The position numbers were made by a program, and so were the translations under genes. 6,679 nt of DNA from Schleiferiaceae bacterium (lineage in GTDB: Bacteria; Bacteroidota; Bacteroidia; Flavobacteriales; Schleiferiaceae): contig JALQUY010000087.1 in assembly GCA_023260615.1 (NCBI GenBank), positions 1 through 6,679 on the forward strand, read 5' to 3'. Under the pieces are notes generated by a model, which was given only the letters and a program-made list of their open reading frames with translations, ran no database searches and was not told the DNA's origin. The stretch's first letter is position 1, and every line of letters starts with the position of its first letter. Below, piece by piece: positions 1 to 5,939 of the stretch.

Positions 1-2
1 AG

Positions 3-34
3 AAAAACCCCGCCGGCTTTCGCGCGGCGGGGCT
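3..34 (-). terminator. Rho-independent terminator after the sterol desaturase gene
   Basis: An 8-bp perfect GC stem pairs CCCCGCCG (8-15) with CGGCGGGG (25-32) around a 9-nt loop. Read on the minus strand, the hairpin is followed by TTTTT (complement of 3-7). It lies immediately downstream of the TAG stop at 41-43 of the minus-strand hydroxylase gene, which is where its terminator should be. Read on the plus strand the following T run is only three bases, so activity in that direction would be weak. Confidence 0.85.
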
Positions 35-40
35 TTGCGA

Positions 41-1051
41 CTAGGCGCGGAGCACGCCCACTCGGCGTGCAAAGGTGCTCAACAGCCCACTGCACAGCGC
101 AATGCCTAGGTGCGCTCCGACTAGGACAGCCCAAAAGCTACGCTGCCCCGCCTCCCATTGAAATATAGAGTGGTAGCAAAGGATAAATAGCCCAATTCCC
201 AGGAGGACCTCTCCGGCACTCGGACGGAGGTCTAGGGAGTACAAGTGAGGTGGGTCGGCGTCTTGAGCCTCAGGACCAGCAAAAACAAGGCGAAGGGCCC
301 GTCCAAAAGGGTAGCGGTAGAAATTCCTCACCAGCTGTGCCAGGTAGAAGAGCTGGTCGTGCAGGTAGTCGCGCTGCTTGGGTGTCTTGGTGATTCCATA
401 CACGAGAGGCGCATCGTCCAAGCAATAGCTTCCAAATAGGCGGTCCCAAAAGGTGAAGACATTGCCATAGTTCTTGTCGATGTGGCTTGGGCTGCAGCTG
501 TGGTGTATTCTGTGAAAAGCGGGAGTTACCAGCACGTAGTTCATCCAACGGGGATAGTTCCAGAGTTCGGTATGCAGGATGTAGCCGTAAAGGGCATTGG
601 ACACTTGGGCAAAGAAGATGATCTCCGGGGCAATGCCATAGAGGGCCAAATGCCCATACAGAAAAGCCCGAACTACCACGCCGATGGGGCTGGCGGCCAC
701 GGCTACCGACATGGTGTACTCCTTGGGCATGTGGTGAGTGAGGTGCGCAGCCCAGAGGAGCGATATTCGGTGCGAACTTCGGTGGTAGATGTACCAAACC
801 GCATCCACCCCCAAGATGGCCAGTAGGACTTGCACCCAGGAAGGCGGGGCCTCAAAGGCAAAAGGCTGCCAGAGGGCGTAGAGTTTGGCGCTAAAGGCGG
901 TGAGTAAAAGCGCATGGAGGCGCTCGTTGAGCCCGAGGGTGATGTTTCTTATCGTTTCTGTCCAGGAGGTGCTCCGCTTTTTCCGGCTTCGGAGCGCCGT
1001 TTCAACGACGATGATGGCCAATGCGAGAAAGAAGAAAGCCGTGGGATTCAT
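41..1051 (-). CDS. Sterol desaturase / fatty acid hydroxylase superfamily membrane protein
   Basis: A 336-aa integral membrane protein of the non-heme di-iron sterol desaturase / fatty acid hydroxylase superfamily. The three family histidine boxes are all present: HxxxH at residues 90-94 (HRSSH), HxxHH at 103-107 (HLTHH) and HxxHH at 180-184 (HRIHH). An additional conserved-looking H160 precedes the third box. The typical NYGNVFTFWDRLFGSY block follows at 194-209. Hydrophobic segments lie near residues 4-18, 45-62, 72-90, 120-160 and, at the C-terminus, 281-325, so the active site should face the cytoplasm. Enzymes of this family use O2 and two irons to hydroxylate or desaturate a lipid; the substrate here (sterol-like, fatty acyl, carotenoid or ether lipid) cannot be read from the sequence. 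The ATG at 1049-1051 gives an N-terminal membrane helix at once. The gene is divergent from coaE with 98 bp between them and has its own terminator. The family call is firm and the substrate is unknown. Confidence 0.9.
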   Translation of the reverse strand: MNPTAFFFLALAIIVVETALRSRKKRSTSWTETIRNITLGLNERLHALLLTAFSAKLYALWQPFAFEAPPSWVQVLLAILGVDAVWYIYHRSSHRISLLWAAHLTHHMPKEYTMSVAVAASPIGVVVRAFLYGHLALYGIAPEIIFFAQVSNALYGYILHTELWNYPRWMNYVLVTPAFHRIHHSCSPSHIDKNYGNVFTFWDRLFGSYCLDDAPLVYGITKTPKQRDYLHDQLFYLAQLVRNFYRYPFGRALRLVFAGPEAQDADPPHLYSLDLRPSAGEVLLGIGLFILCYHSIFQWEAGQRSFWAVLVGAHLGIALCSGLLSTFARRVGVLRA

Positions 1052-1138
1052 GGGACGAAGGTGATCGTACGCTCAAGAGCAACCATGGCAATTCCTGCAA
1101 AATCCGTGGAGGCTTTTCGACGAAATCGCGATTCGCCC

Positions 1139-1146
1139 TACCTTTC
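1139..1146 (+). promoter_or_regulatory. Possible -7 element of a coaE promoter
   Basis: TACCTTTC matches the Bacteroidota -7 consensus TAnnTTTG at every fixed base but the last. It ends 3 nt before the coaE ATG, so a transcript starting from it would have almost no leader. No clear TTTG -33 element is seen upstream; the nearest T-rich stretch is TTTTCG at 1113-1118. Related boxes lie just upstream of other starts in this window. This is only a suggestion from pattern matching. Confidence 0.25.
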
Positions 1147-1149
1147 AGC

Positions 1150-1758
1150 ATGCCTCCAAAACACATCGGCCTAACCGGATCCATCGGTGCGGGCAAATCC
1201 ACGGTCGCCGCTCTCCTTGCCGCAAAAGGAATACCTGTTTACGTGGCGGACGATGCGGCCAAGCGCCTCATGTCGGAAAGCGCAAGCCTTCAGGCGGCGA
1301 TTGAAGCAGCCTTTGGTCCGGGTATCTACGTGGATGGGGTTCTGCAGCGCAAAGAATTGGCAGCGCGCGCCTTTGGGACGCCGGAGGCCACGGCTCAAAT
1401 CAATGCACTTGTGCATCCAGCGGTACACGACGATTTTGTGGCCTGGCACCAAGCGCAAAGCAGCCCCTATATCCTGCGGGAGGCCGCTATTCTGTTTGAG
1501 TCTGGAACGTTCCAAACCTGCGACGCCATTGTCCTGGTGGAAGCCCCACGCGATTTGCGGGTGGAGCGTGTGATGGCGCGTTCGGGCATGAGTCGGGAAG
1601 AAGTGGAGCAGCGCATGGCCCGCCAATGGCCGGATGCCAAAAAACGAAGCTACCTCAAGGAGGGTGACTTCATTGTAGAAAACGATGGGGACGAAGCGCA
1701 TCTCGCGGAGCAAGTCGATGTGCTGCACGCCGAGCTGCTCAAACGCAGTCAAGGATGA
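1150..1758 (+). CDS. coaE: Dephospho-CoA kinase
   Basis: Catalyses ATP-dependent 3'-phosphorylation of dephospho-CoA, the last step of coenzyme A synthesis, in the cytoplasm. The 202-aa length is normal for the family. The Walker A loop GSIGAGKST is at residues 10-18, the acidic DD at 34-35 follows at the base of the substrate site, LVHPAV is at 88-93, EAAILFESG is at 111-119 (the usual P-L-L-F-E-S-G region), and the arginine-bearing lid segment QRMARQ is at 154-159. The terminal FIVENDG is at 174-180. The frame is open back to 1021, but that extension would add 43 residues unlike the family and would run into the divergent hydroxylase gene. The ATG at 1150 places the P-loop at the usual distance from the N-terminus. 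The stop overlaps the next gene's start as ATGA, which implies coupled expression. Identification is firm. Confidence 0.95.
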   Translation: MPPKHIGLTGSIGAGKSTVAALLAAKGIPVYVADDAAKRLMSESASLQAAIEAAFGPGIYVDGVLQRKELAARAFGTPEATAQINALVHPAVHDDFVAWHQAQSSPYILREAAILFESGTFQTCDAIVLVEAPRDLRVERVMARSGMSREEVEQRMARQWPDAKKRSYLKEGDFIVENDGDEAHLAEQVDVLHAELLKRSQG

Positions 1759-2207
1759 GTGCATCTTTTGGGCTGCGATTTGGCTTCTTTTTCTTGGTGG
1801 GGGTTTGGACAGGCTTCCTCGCGGGGGTGCTTTTTGGGATGTTAGCTGCCGTTTATTCCGTGGCCATGATGGATGCGGATACCTTGGGAATTTTTGGTAT
1901 CATCACGTTCATCAGCTGGTCGGTTGCATTTTTCGTGTCCATCCCCTATGGACTTGCAGCAGCTGCAGTGGTTGGCTGGGTAGAACGATCAGGACGTCGG
2001 AAAAGTCAGGCACGCCATGCCGTTTGGCTGCTCCAAACTGTCTTCTTTGGTGTGCTCATGGGCATAGGTCTGTTGGATCCAGTCAATTACCTTTTTTTAA
2101 TGCCGATAAGTGTGAATTTCTTCGTCGGGCTCTGGGTGACGCATCGACGCATGGCCAAACACGAAGCCTATTGGGCTTGGGGCCTCCCTCAGGAAACGCA
2201 GCCTTAA
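1755..2207 (+). CDS. Small four-helix membrane protein of unknown function
   Basis: I do not recognise this 150-aa protein. It is strongly hydrophobic, with probable membrane segments near residues 8-37 (glycine and phenylalanine rich), 44-76, 89-107 and 109-128. A short basic loop at 77-88 (VERSGRRKSQAR) and a basic patch at 130-135 suggest cytoplasmic faces. There is no signal-peptide cleavage motif and no cysteine, histidine cluster or other catalytic pattern. The start ATG at 1755 overlaps the coaE stop by 4 nt (ATGA), so it is probably translated by coupling to coaE, but that does not establish a role in CoA metabolism. Its TAA stop shares bases with the stop of the convergent pnuC gene. 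The reading frame is well supported by the operon junction and by clean hydrophobic segmentation; the function is unknown. Confidence 0.8.
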   Translation: MSASFGLRFGFFFLVGVWTGFLAGVLFGMLAAVYSVAMMDADTLGIFGIITFISWSVAFFVSIPYGLAAAAVVGWVERSGRRKSQARHAVWLLQTVFFGVLMGIGLLDPVNYLFLMPISVNFFVGLWVTHRRMAKHEAYWAWGLPQETQP

Positions 2208-2899
2208 TTCGACTCGCGGCGGCGCACTTGGTGCCACACGAGCCAGCCCAGCAATGCATTGATCAAGTAGAAGATGTACTTGGCCACGTAGGCAATGTTG
2301 CCAAAGAGCACGTTCTGGTAGAGTTTAAAGCCGTTGTAGACCTCATAGAAGCCCCACGTGTCGGCATACATGCGTGGCATGTTGAGGGTGCCCGAAAAGG
2401 TGAGGGCCGTGATGATGGTCGTTACCCAAAATTTGGCCAAGTCCTCTTGCAAAATCTCATGTGCCAAATAGCCACTGAAGCCAATGTAGTTCAGGGTGAT
2501 AGCCATGACGGTGGCGATTCCCGCATTCACGAAGTACCAGTTGTCGAATTTGCGTGGCGTTCGGTTGCCCTTCTTGCGCCAAAACCAAAACGACGCAATA
2601 TTTCCAAAAAAGGAAACGGGATAGGTCAACAAGGCGGCTTGGTTGCCCAAATAGTAATCGACAATAGTCGTATTCACGGTGGTTAATACCCCGATCAGGT
2701 TGCCCCAGTTGTTGCGCTTGGTGACCAAACGCGTGGCCATCATGGAAAAGGCCGCTCCAATGGTCGATAGAATGCCAATGGGAATTCCGTCAATGACCGT
2801 GAGGTGGTAGCCCATCGCGATGGAGGCACTCACAACGATGACGACCCCTAAAACATCGAGGGTAACACTTTCGGTAAATTTTTGGAGCTTGGAGATCAT
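2204..2899 (-). CDS. pnuC: PnuC-type nicotinamide riboside transporter
   Basis: A 231-aa inner-membrane protein with about seven hydrophobic segments, resembling the PnuC family. These proteins carry nicotinamide riboside by facilitated diffusion, with uptake driven by cytoplasmic phosphorylation of the substrate for NAD synthesis. Family-like features are the NNWGNLIGV segment at 63-71, followed by the helix ending SFFGNIASFWFW at 96-107. In the second half, MYADTWGFY at 177-185 is followed by the closing helix KYIFYLINALLGWLVW at 207-222, which matches the usual ending before the cytoplasmic basic tail (RRR, 226-228). The start ATG lies 15 nt after the dapB stop, so it is probably the last gene of the operon. 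No TPP or NAD riboswitch-like leader fits in that gap. In other Bacteroidota PnuC relatives may carry thiamine or other vitamins, so the exact substrate is inferred. Confidence 0.78.
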   Translation of the reverse strand: MISKLQKFTESVTLDVLGVVIVVSASIAMGYHLTVIDGIPIGILSTIGAAFSMMATRLVTKRNNWGNLIGVLTTVNTTIVDYYLGNQAALLTYPVSFFGNIASFWFWRKKGNRTPRKFDNWYFVNAGIATVMAITLNYIGFSGYLAHEILQEDLAKFWVTTIITALTFSGTLNMPRMYADTWGFYEVYNGFKLYQNVLFGNIAYVAKYIFYLINALLGWLVWHQVRRRESN

Positions 2900-2914
2900 G
2901 GTCTCAGGCGCGTT

Positions 2915-3628
2915 TTAGCGGGCTGGAGGAAAGAGGAGGGAGGCAAAAGTATGGCTTCCGGAGGATAAGGCACCTATGCGTTCGGCCGCGAGCACCGCTC
3001 CAAGGGCAAAACCTGCGCGCGAATGTGCTACATGCGTCAAGCTGAGTTGATCTACCGCGGAATCGTAGGTCACCGTGTGGGTACCTGGAACGGGGTCTTT
3101 TCGGACCGCATGGATGGGGAGGGCGTTATCGGGTACACCAGGCTGCAGGGCCCAGCCGTTGAGCGCAGGGTTGGCGGCCAAAATGCCTTCGGCCAGCGTG
3201 ATGGCGGTTCCACTCGGTGCGTCCTTTTTGGCAGTGTGGTGGATTTCTTCAATTTCCGCACGGTAGTCCGAATGCGGGGCCATCAATTCGGCCAAATACC
3301 GGTTGACTTGAAACGCGATGTTCACCCCAAGCGAAAAATTGGAGGCATACACCAGGGGCGTTTGGCTACAATCCAGTTCCGGTACGCGCGCAAACCAGCC
3401 CGTCGTGCCGCAGACCGTTGGAATGCCCTGCGCAAGAAGCGCTTCCACATTCGCAAAGGCGGCATCGGGCTGCGTAAACTCAATGGCCACGTCGACACCC
3501 GTCCAATCGTGCGCCTCCATGCCCTCGCGCCCCACGCGCGCCGCGATGCGGTGCCCGCGTTGCTCCGCAACGGCTTCAATTTCACGGCCCATTTTGCCGT
3601 AGCCAATTAAGGCGATGTTCAAGGCCAT
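2915..3628 (-). CDS. dapB: 4-hydroxy-tetrahydrodipicolinate reductase
   Basis: Reduces 4-hydroxy-tetrahydrodipicolinate to tetrahydrodipicolinate with NAD(P)H, in the pathway to meso-diaminopimelate (peptidoglycan cross-links) and lysine, in the cytoplasm. The 237-aa length fits the shorter Bacteroidota form. The Rossmann dinucleotide loop GYGKMG is at residues 9-14 and CGTTGW at 73-78. The family signature EIHHTAKKDAPSGTA at 128-142 carries the catalytic His pair (130-131), the lysine and the substrate-binding SGT. SRAGFALGA at 203-211 is the conserved C-terminal loop. The ATG at 3626-3628 lies seven residues before the Rossmann loop, which is normal. The start overlaps the end of the DUF5683 gene by 10 nt, and pnuC begins 15 nt after its stop. 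In many Bacteroidota DUF5683-dapB is followed by lepB; here the downstream gene is pnuC instead. Confidence 0.96.
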   Translation of the reverse strand: MALNIALIGYGKMGREIEAVAEQRGHRIAARVGREGMEAHDWTGVDVAIEFTQPDAAFANVEALLAQGIPTVCGTTGWFARVPELDCSQTPLVYASNFSLGVNIAFQVNRYLAELMAPHSDYRAEIEEIHHTAKKDAPSGTAITLAEGILAANPALNGWALQPGVPDNALPIHAVRKDPVPGTHTVTYDSAVDQLSLTHVAHSRAGFALGAVLAAERIGALSSGSHTFASLLFPPAR

Positions 3629-4128
3629 GCGAAGGTGAGTTTGGCGCCCAGGGGGGCGAGCGGTTCAACGGCGGGAGAAAGGGAGCCCGTCAACGTGGGC
3701 GAGACGTCAAATTCAACCAAAAAGCCCGAGGCATAGGCGTCCAAGACTTGAAACAAATAGGCGCCACCTACTCCAAGGACGGCATAGTCCCGGGACCGTC
3801 GCGTCTCATTTTTCAAGGTAAAAAGTTGGGAATCTGTAAAGCGCCCGTCAAATTCGTCCACCGTGGTTGGATCGCCATCGTAGCGCAGGTCAATGGCCGT
3901 ACTCAAGCGGTTGAGCGTCGTCTGATTGGTATACAGCAAGTAGCCTGCACCCGCCATAATGCCCCATGCGATCGGAGCCTTCCATGCCTGGTGGTTTACG
4001 AACTGACCCGCTCCAGGCAAGATGGCTGACGCGAGAGCTGCACGTTTGGCGGGAGCATCAGACGCCTGCGCCCAAAGACTGGAAGTCGCACACGTCAAAA
4101 CGAGAATTAAAAAGTACCTACGCTCCAT
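3619..4128 (-). CDS. DUF5683 family exported/membrane protein
   Basis: A 169-aa protein beginning with a signal peptide (MERRYFLILVLTCATSSLWAQA, residues 1-22, cleavage probably after A20 or nearby). The body matches the DUF5683 pattern: a small-residue helix leading into ILPGAGQFVNHQAWKAPIAW (36-55), a second membrane-like segment at 53-67, a charged middle with RRSRDY at 110-115, then a helix at 116-130 ending VLDAY, and a short DVS beta region at 141-143. The family function is unknown; it is a conserved envelope protein of Bacteroidota that commonly sits directly upstream of dapB, as it does here. The frame is open to 4188, but the ATG at 4128 puts the signal peptide at the N-terminus. 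It overlaps the end of the upstream T9SS cargo gene by 22 nt and dapB by 10 nt. Confidence 0.88.
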   Translation of the reverse strand: MERRYFLILVLTCATSSLWAQASDAPAKRAALASAILPGAGQFVNHQAWKAPIAWGIMAGAGYLLYTNQTTLNRLSTAIDLRYDGDPTTVDEFDGRFTDSQLFTLKNETRRSRDYAVLGVGGAYLFQVLDAYASGFLVEFDVSPTLTGSLSPAVEPLAPLGAKLTFAWP

Positions 4129-5693
4129 TTGTAGACAAAAGTACCACGCTCTGTCTGCATCTCGGCGACATAAAGACCTGGGGGCCATGTTGAGATATCC
4201 AGGGTTGGTGGAGGTGGGCCTTCAAAGCGAATTCGGCCAAGACCATCCAGTACCCGAAGACGTAACCCGTCCTCTGGTGCATTCACGTGCCAATGATCAC
4301 GCGCTGGGTTAGGGTAGGGGGACCACTGCCACGCGCTATTCGGTTCAGGAAGTTCCAAATGAGTCATCGCACAGCCTGCATGGTGTACCGCATGGCCACT
4401 TGGATCCACTACGGTGTTTTCGTCTCCGTTTTGGTAGCCTGTATACCCAAAGTAAAAGAGCATCATCTCGTCCGTGGTAGCCTCCCCAACCGTGACGAGT
4501 TGGGGTGGAGAATTTGGGTTGTTCGGATTAAAAGCCGTGTTGTCATAAGTGGCCCAACCGTGAAGCGTTGAATTGGCCGGCACCTTAATCAAATTCTTAA
4601 ACCGGTAATTCATCTGCCAATGAAAATCCCATTCCGGAATGTCAATCAGGGGAATAGTATCGCCATTCGGCGTGATAGCCAAGGCCTTCATGGAGGTGCA
4701 AATCAAGTGCGCATGGGGGAGAATGCTTGCCACGGTAGCATCTTGGGGTACGGTGTACTGGGCGTGAAAGGTCTTCACCTGGTTGGCCGGAATAACAAGC
4801 GGTCCGTTGGTCAAATTGGCACCGTGGTTGAGAATGGGGTCCATGAAATAGGGCCGAACGATACTCGGGGAGAACTTCAACCGCACCTTGGTACTATCTA
4901 TTTCTCCTGCGGCGCTTGAAGGATAGTGAACTTGGGCCACGAAGACGCCACCCTGCGGGACCCAGAAGCCCATGCTAGGTGGCGCTACCCATTTGTCCTG
5001 CCCAGGAACCCAGCCGCCCACGAGTACCGCTGAATTGCTCCCAATACCACCAAAGCTGGTATACCCTGGACCTGGGTCTGCACTGTCTTTTTGAGCGGGA
5101 ATACCGCTATTGTCCCAATAGAGCAGCACATGGTGTACGGCATCCCCGTTTCCCGGCACTACTTCAATTTCATTTAAATAATGCGTGCCCGAAAGCGGGT
5201 TATTCACGATAAAGCAGCGGTACAAATCACTCGTTAGGGTGGAAGGTACCGTATACGTAGGGAATTCAGCGATGAGATCTGGGCTCGCAATTTGGTAGCT
5301 CGATGCAAAGGTGGGTGCGGCAGGTTCTTGAGTGCTATCGCCTCGTGGCATGCCGTTTTCTACCCATTGGCGCAGGATTTCTTTTTCTTGCCAGGTTAGG
5401 TTTTTCCGAAATCCGATATGCCCCTGTCCCTCCGCTGCGGGCCACGGGGGCATGTGGCCAGACTGCGTAGCTAACTTCAAGGCGACACCTTGCCCTTGGG
5501 CGTCCTGGTAGCTCTCTAACGCAAACGGAGCGATGCCCTGATCGCGGTGGCAGCTGGTGCAGTGGCTGTATATCAGGCATGCGACGTCCTCTGCCCAGGT
5601 GGGGCTAGATTGTGCTTGCGCGTGGGTAACTCCAATCGTGCTGAACAGCCATAGGGCAGCGCCAAGAACGGAAAAGGGGGATGCATTCTTCAT
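4107..5693 (-). CDS. Secreted cytochrome c / copper type II monooxygenase-like protein with T9SS sorting domain
   Basis: A 528-aa exported protein. Residues 1-28 form a signal peptide ending in the THAQAQ region. A cytochrome c-like domain follows, with the heme-binding CTSCH at 45-49 and HMPPW at 80-84, whose Met could be the distal heme ligand. The central part resembles the two copper domains of peptidylglycine alpha-hydroxylating monooxygenase / dopamine beta-monooxygenase: HH at 187-188 (DAVHHVLLYW) and H256 (AQVHYP) fit the first copper site. HAH at 327-329 (LPHAHL) and Met 410 or 411 (TDEMMLFYFGY) fit the second. The end (about 456-528, starting near SPYPNPARDHWHV) is a T9SS type A sorting domain, so the protein is probably secreted through the outer membrane or anchored on the surface. 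The ATG at 5691-5693 was chosen because the signal peptide starts there; the upstream open frame to 5804 runs through the tRNA gene. It heads the DUF5683-dapB-pnuC run with a 22-nt overlap. The substrate is unknown. Confidence 0.88.
   Translation of the reverse strand: MKNASPFSVLGAALWLFSTIGVTHAQAQSSPTWAEDVACLIYSHCTSCHRDQGIAPFALESYQDAQGQGVALKLATQSGHMPPWPAAEGQGHIGFRKNLTWQEKEILRQWVENGMPRGDSTQEPAAPTFASSYQIASPDLIAEFPTYTVPSTLTSDLYRCFIVNNPLSGTHYLNEIEVVPGNGDAVHHVLLYWDNSGIPAQKDSADPGPGYTSFGGIGSNSAVLVGGWVPGQDKWVAPPSMGFWVPQGGVFVAQVHYPSSAAGEIDSTKVRLKFSPSIVRPYFMDPILNHGANLTNGPLVIPANQVKTFHAQYTVPQDATVASILPHAHLICTSMKALAITPNGDTIPLIDIPEWDFHWQMNYRFKNLIKVPANSTLHGWATYDNTAFNPNNPNSPPQLVTVGEATTDEMMLFYFGYTGYQNGDENTVVDPSGHAVHHAGCAMTHLELPEPNSAWQWSPYPNPARDHWHVNAPEDGLRLRVLDGLGRIRFEGPPPPTLDISTWPPGLYVAEMQTERGTFVYKWSVGTF
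4136..4143 (-). promoter_or_regulatory. Possible internal -7 box before the DUF5683 gene
   Basis: On the minus strand TACTTTTG matches TAnnTTTG at all fixed positions and ends 7 nt before the DUF5683 ATG. It could allow DUF5683-dapB-pnuC to be transcribed apart from the long upstream gene. It lies inside the coding sequence of the T9SS sorting domain, so it may simply reflect codon constraint, and no convincing -33 TTTG is seen. Confidence 0.22.
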
Positions 5694-5701
5694 TCGTTCA
5701 A

Positions 5702-5709
5702 GAAAGGTA
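5702..5709 (-). promoter_or_regulatory. Possible -7 element for the T9SS cargo operon
   Basis: The minus strand reads TACCTTTC, one base off TAnnTTTG, ending 8 nt before the ATG at 5693. The identical octamer precedes coaE. No good -33 element is visible at the expected distance upstream, so this is weak evidence for a promoter in the 83-bp gap shared with the divergent tRNA gene. Confidence 0.25.
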
Positions 5710-5741
5710 GCATTTTCATTCGGCCTAGTCGTTTTATCCTG

Positions 5742-5769
5742 TTTGCACCGGGATATCGCCCTATTTTTG
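5742..5769 (+). promoter_or_regulatory. Bacteroidota-type promoter of the tRNA-Arg gene
   Basis: TATTTTTG at 5762-5769 matches the -7 consensus TAnnTTTG at every fixed position and ends 7 nt before the mature tRNA 5' end. A TTTG at 5742-5745 could be the -33 element. The 16-nt spacer is somewhat shorter than usual for this phylum. Transcription would start at or just before the tRNA, leaving little or no 5' leader for RNase P to remove. Confidence 0.55.
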
Positions 5770-5776
5770 CGCCCTC

Positions 5777-5850
5777 GGTCCCGTAGCTCAGCTGGATAGA
5801 GCATCTGCCTTCTAAGCAGACGGTCGCGCGTTCGAATCGCGCCGGGATCA
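5777..5850 (+). tRNA. tRNA-Arg (anticodon UCU)
   Basis: A complete 74-nt cloverleaf reading AGA (and AGG by wobble). The acceptor stem GGTCCCG/CGGGATC has one G-U pair. The D stem is GCTC/GAGC with loop AGCTGGATA. The anticodon stem is TCTGC/GCAGA with loop CTTCTAA (anticodon TCT after the invariant T33). The variable loop is five bases (CGGTC) and the T arm is GCGCG-TTCGAAT-CGCGC. The discriminator base is A at 5850. The next bases are CTA, so CCA is not encoded and must be added by the nucleotidyltransferase. The gene stands alone, divergent from the T9SS cargo gene, with a promoter-like box upstream and a strong terminator just downstream. Confidence 0.97.
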
Positions 5851-5859
5851 CTAAGAATG

Positions 5860-5892
5860 AAAAACCCGCCACGAGAGTGGCGGCTTTTTTTT
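5860..5892 (+). terminator. Terminator of tRNA-Arg (module A)
   Basis: A 7-bp perfect stem CCGCCAC (5866-5872) / GTGGCGG (5877-5883) with a GAGA tetraloop is followed by C and eight T (5885-5892). It begins about 15 nt past the tRNA 3' end. Five A at 5860-5864 give a T run on the other strand, so it may work in both directions. Its flanks are repeated in inverted orientation in module B at 5933-5979. Confidence 0.88.
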
Positions 5893-5911
5893 GGCCGCCC
5901 GCGGCGGCCAA
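5891..5911. repeat. Perfect 9-bp hairpin in the centre of the terminator block
   Basis: TTGGCCGCC (5891-5899) and GGCGGCCAA (5903-5911) are perfect complements around a 3-nt loop. The left arm also belongs to the longer 11-bp pairing with 5933-5943, so the two structures are mutually exclusive in an RNA crossing the block. No function is assigned. Confidence 0.7.
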
Positions 5912-5939
5912 GCGGTGCTTGAGCCGGCCGGTGCGGCCA

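Noticed and set aside
270..797. Minus-strand open frame inside the hydroxylase gene in another frame
   Set aside because: The hydroxylase frame contains all three histidine boxes and continuous hydrophobic helices, whereas the alternative frame is proline, histidine and cysteine rich without structure.
1021..1149. 43-residue N-terminal extension of CoaE
   Set aside because: It runs into the divergent hydroxylase gene, is rich in charged residues unlike any CoaE start, and the ATG at 1150 puts the P-loop at the normal position.
1685..2686. Long plus-strand open frame (333 codons) across the coaE end, the small membrane gene and the pnuC antisense
   Set aside because: It overlaps three better-supported genes, its composition is that of an out-of-frame translation, and it shows no domain or membrane pattern of its own.
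3023..3610. Plus-strand open frame antisense to dapB
   Set aside because: The opposite strand encodes an unmistakable DapB with all catalytic motifs. The antisense product is arginine and glycine rich with no recognisable pattern, as expected for a shadow frame in GC-rich DNA.
4129..4188. Upstream start of the DUF5683 gene at 4188
   Set aside because: It would increase the overlap with the preceding gene to 82 nt and displace the signal peptide from the N-terminus. The ATG at 4128 fits both the operon spacing and export.
5694..5804. Upstream start of the T9SS cargo gene at 5804
   Set aside because: It would translate through the tRNA-Arg 5' half and its promoter, and it would bury the signal peptide behind 37 charged residues.
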